This document shows, in pieces, positions 45,372 to 53,208 of a stretch of 64,000 nucleotides of DNA (its first letter is position 1; each line of letters opens with the position of its first letter). A model generated the notes under the pieces. That model was not told the DNA's origin. It searched no databases and saw nothing but the letters and a program-made list of their open reading frames with translations. The stretch is from G965237725 sp965237725. GTDB lineage: Bacteria; Pseudomonadota; Gammaproteobacteria; Arenicellales; Poriferihabitantaceae. Both the position numbers and the translations under genes were made by a program. The stretch spans positions 1,612,001-1,676,000 of the forward strand of contig OZ250151.1 of NCBI GenBank assembly GCA_965237725.1. Direction: 5' to 3'.

Positions 45372-45887
45372 ATGGCAAAAAGTGACAAAAATTCTGAAGC
45401 GGCGTCCGAAACACCCGTTGCAACTGAAGCGGCGCCCGCTGACTCAAAGGCAACAGCCCGATTTGAAACCATAAAGATTTATCTTAAAGACGCATCATTT
45501 GAAACCCCAGCCGCGCCTGCTATTTTTACTCAGAAAGATTTAAAATATGACTATGGAATAAAAGTAGAAATTGGCGCCACTGCCCTTGACGATGCCCAGG
45601 GCTTGCACGATATTGCTTTGAAACTGGAGGTTACTGCCAAGCATCAGGACACCACACTCTACATAGCTGAAGTCCAGCAAGCGGGGATTTTTCAGGTCCA
45701 GCACCCCGATGCCGATACACGTCAGATCGTAATGGAAGTGACCTGCCCTAATATTTTATTGCCATTCGCTCGAGAGGCATTAAATAATCTAATCACCAAA
45801 GGCGGCTTCATTGCATTCATGGTTGCACCGGTGAATTTTGAAGGGTTGTTCCAATCGAAAAAAGAAAAAGCCGAGAAGGCAAACTAG
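45372..45887 (+). CDS. secB: Protein-export chaperone SecB
   Basis: 171 residues. After an Ala/Glu-rich N-terminal tail of about 30 residues come the conserved KIYLKDASFETPAAPAIF, the beta-sheet core and CPNILLPFAREALNNLITKGGF with the usual proline-rich ending. SecB forms a cytoplasmic tetramer that keeps preproteins unfolded and delivers them to SecA. It lies between the rhodanese gene and gpsA in conserved order. Confidence 0.96.
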   Translation: MAKSDKNSEAASETPVATEAAPADSKATARFETIKIYLKDASFETPAAPAIFTQKDLKYDYGIKVEIGATALDDAQGLHDIALKLEVTAKHQDTTLYIAEVQQAGIFQVQHPDADTRQIVMEVTCPNILLPFAREALNNLITKGGFIAFMVAPVNFEGLFQSKKEKAEKAN

Positions 45888-45922
45888 GCCAAAAATATTC
45901 CTCTGAATTTAAAGGCAAAAAG

Positions 45923-46945
45923 ATGACAACGGATCACGTCTCAGTCATCGGTGCAGGTTCCTGGGGAACGGCCCTGGCTATTTTGCTTTGCCAGAATATG
46001 AGCAAAGTTTCTCTTTGGGGAAGGAATCGTCAGGCCATGGAAGCGATGGTAGAACAACGACAAAATTCTTTATATCTGCCCGATATCATATTTCCTGACA
46101 ATCTGGAAATATGTTCTGATTTCGATGACATTATTAATGACAGCCTGTGCTTTGTCGTGGTTGTGCCCAGCCATGCCTTTAGACAAACTCTGGAGGACCT
46201 CAGAGATTTGTTAATCAAAGCGAGCAAATCCGTAGAAAATGTTACGCTGATCTGGGGAACCAAAGGTTTTGACACCCATAGCGGAAATTTACTGAGCGAA
46301 GTTGCTGTTGATGTTCTCGGACCCAACCCACGTCACGGCGTTGTTTCCGGCCCCAGTTTCGCTAAAGAAACCGCAAGCGCCATGCCCACTGCATTGACCT
46401 TGGCCTGCCCATCAAAACAGGAAGCACAGTCAATGGCAAATTGGTTTCGCACCCCAACAACTCGGGTTTATTTCAGCGACGATCCTGTTGGTGTACAACT
46501 GGGTGGTGCAATTAAAAATGTTATGGCCATAGCCGCGGGTATAAGCGACGGACTGAATTACGGCGCCAATGCTCGAGCGGCGCTCATTACCAGAGGCTTG
46601 TCAGAATTAACCCGGCTGGGTCTTGCCCTTGGCGGTAAGCCCGAAACTTTTGGTGGTTTAACTGGCGTGGGCGATCTTATTCTCACCTGTACAGACAACC
46701 AGTCTCGTAATCGACGGTTTGGCCTGGGCCTGGGTCAAGGGAAAACCAGGGATCAGGTAAGCGAAGAGATTGGCCAGGAAATTGAAGGCATAAACACCGC
46801 CAGGGAGTTGTTTAATATCAGCCAAAAAATGGGTGTAGACATGCCAATTACTGAGCAAGTATATAAAATCATTCATCAAGGCAGCGAGCCCGCAGCCGCA
46901 GTAACTTCTCTGCTACAAAGAAATCCGAAATCTGAATCGGAATAA
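45923..46945 (+). CDS. gpsA: Glycerol-3-phosphate dehydrogenase [NAD(P)+]
   Basis: 340 residues. NAD(P)-binding VIGAGSWGTALAILL at the N-terminus, GPSFAKETA in the middle and the catalytic Lys in GGAIKNVMAIAAG, followed by GLTGVGDLILTCT. It reduces dihydroxyacetone phosphate to sn-glycerol 3-phosphate for phospholipid synthesis in the cytoplasm. It is 35 bp after secB, the standard neighbour. Confidence 0.97.
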   Translation: MTTDHVSVIGAGSWGTALAILLCQNMSKVSLWGRNRQAMEAMVEQRQNSLYLPDIIFPDNLEICSDFDDIINDSLCFVVVVPSHAFRQTLEDLRDLLIKASKSVENVTLIWGTKGFDTHSGNLLSEVAVDVLGPNPRHGVVSGPSFAKETASAMPTALTLACPSKQEAQSMANWFRTPTTRVYFSDDPVGVQLGGAIKNVMAIAAGISDGLNYGANARAALITRGLSELTRLGLALGGKPETFGGLTGVGDLILTCTDNQSRNRRFGLGLGQGKTRDQVSEEIGQEIEGINTARELFNISQKMGVDMPITEQVYKIIHQGSEPAAAVTSLLQRNPKSESE

Positions 46946-47050
46946 ATTCTCGCGCTTCTTTCAAAAGTTATTCATAAACTATTAATGATATCGATTGGGA
47001 TCAGAAATTTGTTACTATGACTAGGTTAATTGTAGAGATGGGGAATACAC

Positions 47051-47506
47051 ATGATCATCGAGGCATTTTCGGAAAATAAGATCGTCCAGGGTCTTTCAGA
47101 TAAGAAAATCAAGAAGCTGTTTAATGCGGGGGAAGTGGTCCACTTTAGTGCGGGCGCAACCATAATCAACGAAGGTCAAAGTGTTGATTCGCTATTTGTT
47201 TTACTGGCTGGGGAAGCTCTGGTCTTCCTTCCCGAGTCCGATGAACGACCAGCACAGATAGACCTGATTACAAAAAAAATGCACGATTGTTTTGGTGAGT
47301 ACTCGTTTATCGATAGACAGCCGGCTTCTGCATCGATTAAAGCCCAGAGCGATTGCGCAGTGTATATGATTACCCACGATGCGTTACAGACTTATCTGGA
47401 TAAGAAAAAGAAAGCAGGCTTTATCATTTTTCGAAATTTGCTCATCGTGCTGGTCGAGCGCCTACGCGCTGATAACGCCGAGCTGGATTTATTTAACTTG
47501 CAATAA
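47051..47506 (+). CDS. Cyclic nucleotide-binding-like domain protein, binding Arg missing
   Basis: 151 residues consisting of one cNMP-binding beta-roll: FSAGATIINEGQSVDSLFVLLAGEA, then CFGEYSFIDRQPASASIKA and a C-terminal helix. In cAMP- or cGMP-binding members the phosphate cassette reads GE-x-A-L-x-x-x-x-P-R-x-A; here the residue after Pro is Ala, and an Arg appears two residues before Pro. Canonical cAMP binding is therefore doubtful. There is no DNA-binding or enzymatic domain, so it is a stand-alone sensor or scaffold. It is monocistronic, between gpsA and the convergent TetR gene. Confidence 0.8.
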   Translation: MIIEAFSENKIVQGLSDKKIKKLFNAGEVVHFSAGATIINEGQSVDSLFVLLAGEALVFLPESDERPAQIDLITKKMHDCFGEYSFIDRQPASASIKAQSDCAVYMITHDALQTYLDKKKKAGFIIFRNLLIVLVERLRADNAELDLFNLQ

Positions 47507-47548
47507 CTTGCTTTATAGATAGCGATAACCATTTGATTTTGGTTTGAA

Positions 47549-48118
47549 CTATTGAGGAGCAACCCCCTTAAATAGGCTTATAACCGCGAGCTCCGCGGCT
47601 TGTTCAGCAGTTTGCTCACCCGTACTGATGGACCACCAGCCCATATAAATCAAACTATCAATTAACAATACGATCCAATTGGTAGAGATACCATTGTCAA
47701 TGGATTTTTCTCTTTTGCCTTGCTCAATAACTTCGGCGAGTTGTTCAAGCTGTCGATTATAGATTGCCATAACCTCGGTATTATTTTCGCTGCAGACGTT
47801 CCAAAGGGAAATCAGGAAATGAAATCGATTAGCCAGCGGCATGATGGCGTGTAGTCCCTTGGTTAGTGATTCCATCGCGGTTAGATTCTGTACACGGATT
47901 GGTTCCAGAACTTGATCGGTGAGTTCAAGGGACTCCATTGCCAGAGCCAAAATCAGCTTTTCTCGTGTCTCAAAATGTCGATATAGAGTCGCTCTACCGA
48001 TACCTGCATGGCTTGCGATGTCGCTCATAGTTGCGTGCGGATTACTTAAAAACAACGAAATAGTTGAATCTAACAATGCTCGGCGTGACCGACTAGCACG
48101 GGGGTCCTGTTTATTCAT
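47549..48118 (-). CDS. TetR family transcriptional regulator
   Basis: 189 residues. The N-terminal helix-turn-helix is clear: TISLFLSNPHATMSDIASHA, GIGRATLYRHFETREKLILAL. The rest is a ligand-binding helical domain without motif-level similarity to a known regulator. It is divergent from a three-gene operon (GyrI-like, small membrane protein, Rieske oxygenase) with 89 bp between starts; that gap holds a strong promoter and two 17-bp direct repeats, so it most likely represses that operon and perhaps itself. Confidence 0.9.
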   Translation of the reverse strand: MNKQDPRASRSRRALLDSTISLFLSNPHATMSDIASHAGIGRATLYRHFETREKLILALAMESLELTDQVLEPIRVQNLTAMESLTKGLHAIMPLANRFHFLISLWNVCSENNTEVMAIYNRQLEQLAEVIEQGKREKSIDNGISTNWIVLLIDSLIYMGWWSISTGEQTAEQAAELAVISLFKGVAPQ

Positions 48119-48131
48119 AAATACTTATGAA

Positions 48132-48183
48132 ACACTATTGACTCATAGAATTGATATTACTATAATACAGTATTGTCTCATAT
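48132..48183 (+). promoter_or_regulatory. Sigma-70 promoter with operator-like direct repeats
   Basis: TTGACT (48138-48143) and TATAAT (48161-48166) are spaced by exactly 17 bp, a near-consensus promoter facing the operon that starts at 48208. Two direct repeats, ACACTATTGACTCATAG (48132-48148) and ACAGTATTGTCTCATAT (48167-48183), agree at 14 of 17 bases; the first overlaps the -35, the second the start of transcription. This is how a TetR-type repressor would block the promoter. The binding itself is inferred. Confidence 0.75.
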
Positions 48184-48207
48184 CTTAAATTTACATTCCA
48201 TAGGAAA

Positions 48208-48786
48208 ATGAAGAATCCTTTTGAAAAACTATTGCTCCTGCTGGCAGGTTTGGCGTTGGCGATTTTTTTCCATCTAGGCCTATATCAAACGCCCCAGGGA
48301 ATGGCAAACATTGACCAGATAATCACAGATCACTCTGGAAATAATCAAATTCTGATCGCTGACACAAAAATCGTCGGTATTGATATGCGAATTAATTATG
48401 CAGCCAATGATCGTGGGGCTGATCAGATAAACGAGCACTGGGAAGGGTTTTTCTCTGATTCATCTCTGCAAAGCATTGTTGACTGGTCCCAAACCCAAAC
48501 CGTTATTGCTTATTACGATAAGTTTAGCGAGGACGGTACAAGTGGAAATTTGACAATAGGATTTACAGATGCAAACGTGGCTGATCCGAATTCCTATTCA
48601 ACAGTGCAACTCGTTGCTGGAAATTATATTCACTATACCCTTGATCCCCCAACTGGTGAAACCGTTAGCACGGTCTGGAAGGAAATAATGAATCAAGCAA
48701 AATTCCCCATCGCGGTGATCGAAAGATACGCGTTGGACACCATGGGTGAATCCCAGGAAATTCAAATGCAGGTGCTATATCCATGA
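48208..48786 (+). CDS. Membrane-anchored GyrI-like (effector-binding) domain protein
   Basis: 192 residues. One N-terminal TM (about 8-25), then a domain that resembles the GyrI-like small-molecule-binding fold: VGIDMRINYA, INEHWEGFFSD, QTVIAYYDKFSEDGTSG, LVAGNYIHYTLD and AVIERYALDTMGESQEIQMQ, in the usual order (IxxxW...aG.Y...fErY...E). It probably senses a small hydrophobic compound at the outer face of the inner membrane. It is first in the operon controlled by the promoter at 48138 and overlaps the next gene by 4 bp. Family call by pattern only. Confidence 0.65.
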   Translation: MKNPFEKLLLLLAGLALAIFFHLGLYQTPQGMANIDQIITDHSGNNQILIADTKIVGIDMRINYAANDRGADQINEHWEGFFSDSSLQSIVDWSQTQTVIAYYDKFSEDGTSGNLTIGFTDANVADPNSYSTVQLVAGNYIHYTLDPPTGETVSTVWKEIMNQAKFPIAVIERYALDTMGESQEIQMQVLYP

Positions 48787-49058
48787 TTCAAAAAATTATG
48801 ACAAATATAAAATCTCTGAAGTGGGGTGCAATAATATCTTTAGGGGTTATTTACCTCTCAGTATTTACCGGCTGGTATTGGCTTTGGGGATTATTACTTT
48901 TGTATTGGGCTGCGTTCGACTTGATTTATGAACAATGCTGGTTAACCGAAACTATCGAAAAGCATCATAACCCCGTTCTTTACTATTTAATCGTTTTGAC
49001 CTGGTTGACTCTCGGCTTCTATTTTCTAATTTCACCGTTCATTTACCTGTTGAGATAA
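48783..49058 (+). CDS. Small integral membrane protein
   Basis: 91 residues with two or three hydrophobic helices (about 13-32, 34-45, 66-89) and many Trp and Tyr (WYWLWGLLLLYWAAFDLIY). No family recognised. It is translationally coupled to the GyrI-like gene (4-bp overlap) and ends 5 bp before the Rieske oxygenase gene, so all three are likely one functional unit. Confidence 0.75.
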   Translation: MIQKIMTNIKSLKWGAIISLGVIYLSVFTGWYWLWGLLLLYWAAFDLIYEQCWLTETIEKHHNPVLYYLIVLTWLTLGFYFLISPFIYLLR

Positions 49059-49063
49059 TTAAC

Positions 49064-50224
49064 ATGACAGACTTAATTAAGGCTTATCAAACCCTTGCCA
49101 GCGCACCATTAACAGACGCTCACTCGCTTCCGTTTGAGGTATACCACGATGAAGGCGTTTATCAACTTGAAGTAGAGAAAATTTTTCACAATGAGTGGAT
49201 TTTTATTTGCGCTGAAAAACAATTATCAGAAATTGGTGATTACTGTGCGCTAGATTTAGCTGGTGAAGCCATTGTTGTATTACGCGGGAAAGACGGCGTG
49301 CTGCGCGGGTTGTCCAATAATTGCCGCCATCGTGGTACGCAGTTACTGGATAACGGATTCGGAAACATTTCGAAAACCATCACCTGCCCCTACCATGCCT
49401 GGGCCTATGATACTGAAGGCAGTTTCATTGGCGCGCCCTTTCCTGGAAATATCCGGTTAGAAAAATCTGAACATTGTCTGCCCAAATTTCAGCTAGACAC
49501 CTGGATGGGCCTGGTATTTGTCAATCTGTCCAGCAACTCAGCACCAATATCAAATCAGTTTGACGGCATAGAAGATTTCGCCCGCATTTTTGAACCCGAG
49601 AAGTTTGATATTGCATTACCTGGAGAGGAGGAACACTGGGATACCAACTGGAAACTGGTCATGGAAAATGCCATGGAGAGTTACCATTTGTTTCAGGTAC
49701 ACAAAGATACATTGGAAGTCTATTCCCCCACCAAACAATCATACTATGTCGCAGGATCGGCCGATTGGACACTTACAGGGGGACAAATGCTGGACAAAGC
49801 AGGAGCTATTGCAAAATGGTTCCGAGGGGATTATCCAGATTCTTATAACCACTATTTGCTAATATCGCTGCCGCCCGCTTTCGTTGGAATTATGACCTAC
49901 GATTCATTTGGCTGGATACATGTACTGCCAAAAGATAGCCAAACCAGTATCATACGTTCCGGTGCTATGGCAAGGCTTTCTTATGGATCAGAAGATAAAC
50001 AAAGCCAGGATTTTACAGCGGCATTTTTCGCTGAAGACAAATGGATTTGTGAGCGCGTCCAAAAAGGAATGTACTCTAAACAAGGTCGAGGTGGAAAATT
50101 AGTAGAAATGGAACGGGTGGTGGTGGACTTTCATCAATACCTTGCATCGCGATTGTTCGGCGCTAAAACCGATAAATTTTACGACGATTCAAATTCTACG
50201 GTTTTTAACACCGGGGCGGGGTAA
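49064..50224 (+). CDS. Rieske-type aromatic/quaternary-amine oxygenase, large subunit
   Basis: 386 residues. The Rieske [2Fe-2S] motif is complete: CRHRG and CPYHAW, spaced 17 residues (about 86-108). The catalytic domain has ENAMESYHLFQVHKD, giving the two His ligands of the mononuclear iron, in the pattern shared by choline monooxygenase-like and aromatic-ring hydroxylase alpha subunits. Substrate unknown; no small (beta) subunit, ferredoxin or reductase lies nearby, so it would rely on electron transfer partners elsewhere. Last gene of the TetR-linked operon, ending 4 bp from convergent trmL. Confidence 0.88.
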   Translation: MTDLIKAYQTLASAPLTDAHSLPFEVYHDEGVYQLEVEKIFHNEWIFICAEKQLSEIGDYCALDLAGEAIVVLRGKDGVLRGLSNNCRHRGTQLLDNGFGNISKTITCPYHAWAYDTEGSFIGAPFPGNIRLEKSEHCLPKFQLDTWMGLVFVNLSSNSAPISNQFDGIEDFARIFEPEKFDIALPGEEEHWDTNWKLVMENAMESYHLFQVHKDTLEVYSPTKQSYYVAGSADWTLTGGQMLDKAGAIAKWFRGDYPDSYNHYLLISLPPAFVGIMTYDSFGWIHVLPKDSQTSIIRSGAMARLSYGSEDKQSQDFTAAFFAEDKWICERVQKGMYSKQGRGGKLVEMERVVVDFHQYLASRLFGAKTDKFYDDSNSTVFNTGAG

Positions 50225-50228
50225 ATAT

Positions 50229-50684
50229 TTAACTTGTAAATCCATGTTGCCGCCAGGCCTCATAGACCACCACAGCCACACTATTCGACAGATTAAGACT
50301 CCGACTATTCTCCCGCATGGGAATAGTTAAGCGGTTTTGTGAATTTATTTCATCTCTCACATAATCCGGCAAACCACTGGTCTCCGAGCCAAACAAGAAG
50401 CAATCCCCTTTGGCGTATTCAAAATCGCTATAGGGTTGTTTGTTTTTCGTGGAAAAGGAAATTATCCGGCCCAAGAATGCTTGCTGAAAATGCCGCCAAT
50501 CCGGCCAGGATTTCACCTCGCTGTACTGATGATAATCCAGCCCTGCCCTGCGCAGCTGTTTCTCATCCATACTGAATCCCAGTTTTCCAATCAGATTCAG
50601 TTCACATCCGGTATTGGCACACAACCGAATTATGTTTCCGGTATTGGGTGGAATTTCCGGCTCGTACAAAGCGATAGCAAACAT
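50229..50684 (-). CDS. trmL: tRNA (cytidine/uridine-34-2'-O)-methyltransferase TrmL
   Basis: 151 residues, the exact size of this minimal SPOUT methyltransferase. Knot motifs: NTGNIIRLCANTGCELNLIG at the start, LFGSETSGLPD in the middle and IPMRENSRSLNLSNSVAVVVYE at the end. It methylates the wobble ribose of tRNALeu species using SAM. Convergent with the Rieske gene and followed upstream by hemJ on the same strand. Confidence 0.95.
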   Translation of the reverse strand: MFAIALYEPEIPPNTGNIIRLCANTGCELNLIGKLGFSMDEKQLRRAGLDYHQYSEVKSWPDWRHFQQAFLGRIISFSTKNKQPYSDFEYAKGDCFLFGSETSGLPDYVRDEINSQNRLTIPMRENSRSLNLSNSVAVVVYEAWRQHGFTS

Positions 50685-50709
50685 TTGCTTGTTTGATCTC
50701 TTGATTGAT

Positions 50710-51123
50710 CTAAAGTGGTTTAACCACGACCAGAATAATTATTCCTGCAAGAAGCACAACCGGTAATTCATTCATCCAGCGGTAAAACACGTGGCCTTTG
50801 GTGTTTGCATCATTGCGAAATGCGACCAGCGCGGTATAGCACCATACATGATGAGCGAGAAGCAAACCAACAAGCAAAAACTTAATGTTCAGCCAGGTTC
50901 CGGAAAACCCATAGCCCAATACCAGCCAAAGACCAAATACCACTGTCAGCACAGCGCTGGGGGTCATAATGCCAAAAAACAGCTTGTGCTCCATGATTTT
51001 AAATCGATCGATACTGATCTGATCTTCAGCCTGGGAATGATAAACAAACAATCTGGGTAGGTACAATATTCCGGCAACCCAACTCACCATGAAGAAGATA
51101 TGAAATGATTTAATCCAGAGCAT
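50710..51123 (-). CDS. hemJ: Protoporphyrinogen oxidase HemJ (UPF0093)
   Basis: 137 residues with four TM helices. The start WIKSFHIFFMVSWVAGILYLPR contains the conserved His of the family, and YRWMNELPVVLLAGIIILVVVKP is the typical end. It oxidises protoporphyrinogen IX to protoporphyrin IX in the inner membrane. It lies 25 bp upstream of trmL. Confidence 0.9.
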   Translation of the reverse strand: MLWIKSFHIFFMVSWVAGILYLPRLFVYHSQAEDQISIDRFKIMEHKLFFGIMTPSAVLTVVFGLWLVLGYGFSGTWLNIKFLLVGLLLAHHVWCYTALVAFRNDANTKGHVFYRWMNELPVVLLAGIIILVVVKPL

Positions 51124-51167
51124 GCTCGTTTTCAGTAATTTTTAAACTGCAGGGATTCTATCAGGGA

Positions 51168-51685
51168 TTTTTGGATCCTTCGTCGTACCTCCTCAGGATG
51201 ACGGCTCTTTTATACCCAACAACCCACGGGTGCGGCTCGTTATTACCACACTTCCCGTCATTCCGGAATTCCGAAGGGATATCCGGAATCCACCTGTCCT
51301 GAGCATTTGCGAAGGATCCCATAACCGACCTATGGATCCTTCGTTGTACCTCCTCAGGATGACCGCGGGAGGAGTTTTGTATCCAGTCATCGTCGTTCTG
51401 GGCGAAGCGCGGCGTCCTGAACGTAGTGCGTCGTCCTGAACGTAGTGAAGGAAAGGAAAGAATTCAAATTTAGAATTGCAAAAAGTCTAATTTCGCCGGT
51501 AACGCAGTGCTAGGCGTACATCCCGTACATGCGCCGCTCCTGAGCGTCCAATAATTATTTACTACACAAAGTATTACAGTGCTCGGGATCGCTCATTCGC
51601 ATGACCACCATGGACGGTGGAAATGCCGAAAATGCAGGAGCAATTTTCGGCCCCAAGAACGCGATCTACCTACATCCATGTAGGC
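51168..51685. repeat. Intergenic repeat patch between hemJ and the DUF1127 gene
   Basis: No gene lies in 51124-51747. It contains, in order: a CGTCATTCCGGAATTCCG element with TATCCGGAATCCACCTGTCC (51256-51365, related to 14622 and 17232), two short tandem copies of CGTCCTGAACGTAGTG (51412-51450), a GTACATCCCGTAC hairpin near 51517, and the hairpin described at 51625. A further hairpin, CCTACAT-CC-ATGTAGG (51669-51684), corresponds to GTACA-TCC-TGTAC in the 14.8-kb patch. Confidence 0.75.
51625..51651. repeat. Hairpin with conserved 9-nt loop (copy 2)
   Basis: Arms GCCGAAAAT (51625-51633) and ATTTTCGGC (51643-51651) around the loop GCAGGAGCA. Compared with copy 1 at 14839, loop and outer GCCG are identical while inner arm bases have changed on both sides in a compensated way. 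Both copies sit just beyond a strong terminator of a minus-strand gene. Confidence 0.7.
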
Positions 51686-51716
51686 AAAAAAAAGGCGCTC
51701 TAGTGGAGCGCCTAAA
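51686..51716 (-). terminator. Rho-independent terminator of the DUF1127 gene
   Basis: AGGCGCTC (51693-51700) pairs with GAGCGCCT (51706-51713). Eight A at 51686-51693 on the plus strand give a U8 tail for minus-strand transcripts. It ends 32 bp beyond the DUF1127 stop codon. Confidence 0.92.
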
Positions 51717-51747
51717 AGTGATAAACACCATTGGAGGATAAAACAAG

Positions 51748-52026
51748 TTACGCCGCTTGACGATATTCCGTAGAAAGGTCAGGACGGCCGGTTTTGTTAG
51801 AAACCAAATTAGTGAATGCGCCGCGGCTTTTAACCGTCTCACTGATATCTGAGCGATCGATGCCGATATCTCGAAGCATTCTGTCGGACAAGGCATTCAG
51901 TTGACGAACTGCCTTCTTGTGCTCGATATAGTCTTTGATTTGATCAAGTACACGGACCACAAAACCGCGTTGGAAAGAGCCATGTACCACATTTGATTTT
52001 TCGTTTAAATTTACGGTATTATTCAT
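51748..52026 (-). CDS. DUF1127 (YjiS-like) small protein
   Basis: 92 residues. The DUF1127 core is clear in the middle: AVRQLNALSDRMLRDIGIDRSDI (written here in parts: RQLNALSDRML and RDIGIDRSDI), a basic helix pair found in small proteins implicated in stress and carbon or phosphate storage responses and sometimes RNA binding. The C-terminal 25 residues (GRPDLSTEYRQAA) are not conserved to my knowledge. The ribosome site AGGAGG overlaps the stop of the 28-residue peptide gene just upstream, so the two are probably translated together. Confidence 0.85.
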   Translation of the reverse strand: MNNTVNLNEKSNVVHGSFQRGFVVRVLDQIKDYIEHKKAVRQLNALSDRMLRDIGIDRSDISETVKSRGAFTNLVSNKTGRPDLSTEYRQAA

Positions 52027-52035
52027 GATAGCCTC

Positions 52036-52122
52036 CTAGTTGACCAGTGTCATGATAATGGTTAATATTGCGAGAGCCCCGATATACGCGGCACCCACCT
52101 TGATAAAGATTTCATTTGCCAT
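52036..52122 (-). CDS. 28-residue single-helix membrane peptide upstream of DUF1127 gene
   Basis: I translated this directly: it starts MANEIFIKVGAAYIGA and continues as an uncharged hydrophobic stretch (LAILTIIMTLV) to end in Asn. It would be a single membrane helix with Glu and Lys only near the N-terminus. GAGAG lies nine bases upstream of the ATG, and the stop codon (TAG) is embedded in CTAGGAGGC, the ribosome site of the DUF1127 gene. It faces the LysR gene across the palindromic operator. Small and unlisted, but the start, ribosome site, composition and coupling all support a real gene. Confidence 0.65.
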   Translation of the reverse strand: MANEIFIKVGAAYIGALAILTIIMTLVN

Positions 52123-52225
52123 TTTGCTGTACTCTCAATAAGTTAGTGATTAAATTTAAATTAGCTATGTACTAGCTGATGGTGAGAATATAGGGCTAGA
52201 AAGCCTTGTACACAAACGAAATTTT

Positions 52226-52260
52226 TTCATACAATACATGAGTATTTACTCATGTATGAA
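52226..52260. promoter_or_regulatory. Perfect 24-bp palindrome, probable LysR-type operator
   Basis: ATACATGAGTA (52234-52244) and TACTCATGTAT (52247-52257) form an 11-bp inverted repeat around TT. An overlapping outer pair, TTCATACA (52226-52233) and TGTATGAA (52253-52260), makes a second symmetric arrangement. It lies 21 bp before the LysR start and about 110 bp upstream of the divergent small peptide, the usual place for a LysR-type binding site. Confidence 0.7.
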
Positions 52261-52278
52261 CAATAGTTAATAATAGCA

Positions 52279-53208
52279 ATGGCAGTGCGATATCCCCCAA
52301 TGGCAGCCCTGCGCGCGCTGGAAGCGGCGGCTCGGCATTTAAGCTATACCCGAGCAGCAGAAGAGCTATTCGTTACCCAGAGCGCCATTAGCCATCAGAT
52401 CAAACACATAGAAGAGCTGTGGAGCATAAAACTGTTTGCCCGCCGTGGACGCAACCTGGTGCTCACCGATGCAGGGCACGCCCTGGTACCCGTGGTCAGG
52501 GACTTTATTCGCCGAATTACCTCTACCCTGGAGGAGATTAATGAGATCAATGAAACCCCGTCAGCCTTACGAGTAACCCTGCTTCAATCATTTGCGTTCA
52601 AATGGCTGGTACCCCGACTGGGTCATTTCAATCATGAGTTTCCAGATATCGATGTCTGGATATCAACTTCGGATGAGCTGGTAGACTTCGATTCGGAAAA
52701 TGCCGATATTGGCATTCGGCTCGGATATGGCAACTGGAGCAATCTTTATGAGGAACCATTGCTCAAGGAATATGTTTTCCCTGTATGTAGCCCCCATTTT
52801 CTAGAAGAATATGGCAATCCGGAAAAACCAGAAGACTTACTCGAATTACCGCTGTTGCGTCGAAATGCAATTGATATCCTGCAACGCTGGCGTGACTGGT
52901 TTAAGGATGCCGGGGTGGTGGTTAAAAAAATGCCCAAGGGAACCCAGTTTCCTCAAACCAGTTTGGCCATACAGGCGGCAATTGATGATCAGGGTGTTGC
53001 CCTGGCCCGCAGCGCCCATGTTATTGATGATATCAAGGCCGGTCGACTGGTTCGGTTGTTTCCCGAGGTAAAAAGTAAATCAAACGTATCGTATTTTTTT
53101 GTATGCGTGCCTGGTCGCGAAACAGAACCACAAATATCTGCTTTCAAACTATGGCTAAAACGCGAGGCGGAAAAGTCTGAAGCGGAATTTGAAGAAATGC
53201 TGGGTTAG
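52279..53208 (+). CDS. LysR family regulator, GcvA-like
   Basis: 309 residues. The N-terminal winged HTH (ALRALEAAARHLSYTRAAEEL, VTQSAISHQIKHIEELWSIKLF) and the substrate-binding domain (DVWISTSDELVDFDSENADIGIRLGYG, SLAIQAAIDDQGVALARSA) follow the GcvA/AmpR-like branch closely. The ligand cannot be predicted. It is divergent from the small-peptide/DUF1127 pair, with a palindrome between them, so it probably controls that pair as well as itself. Its 3' end overlaps the convergent glycosyltransferase gene by 4 bp. Confidence 0.92.
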   Translation: MAVRYPPMAALRALEAAARHLSYTRAAEELFVTQSAISHQIKHIEELWSIKLFARRGRNLVLTDAGHALVPVVRDFIRRITSTLEEINEINETPSALRVTLLQSFAFKWLVPRLGHFNHEFPDIDVWISTSDELVDFDSENADIGIRLGYGNWSNLYEEPLLKEYVFPVCSPHFLEEYGNPEKPEDLLELPLLRRNAIDILQRWRDWFKDAGVVVKKMPKGTQFPQTSLAIQAAIDDQGVALARSAHVIDDIKAGRLVRLFPEVKSKSNVSYFFVCVPGRETEPQISAFKLWLKREAEKSEAEFEEMLG

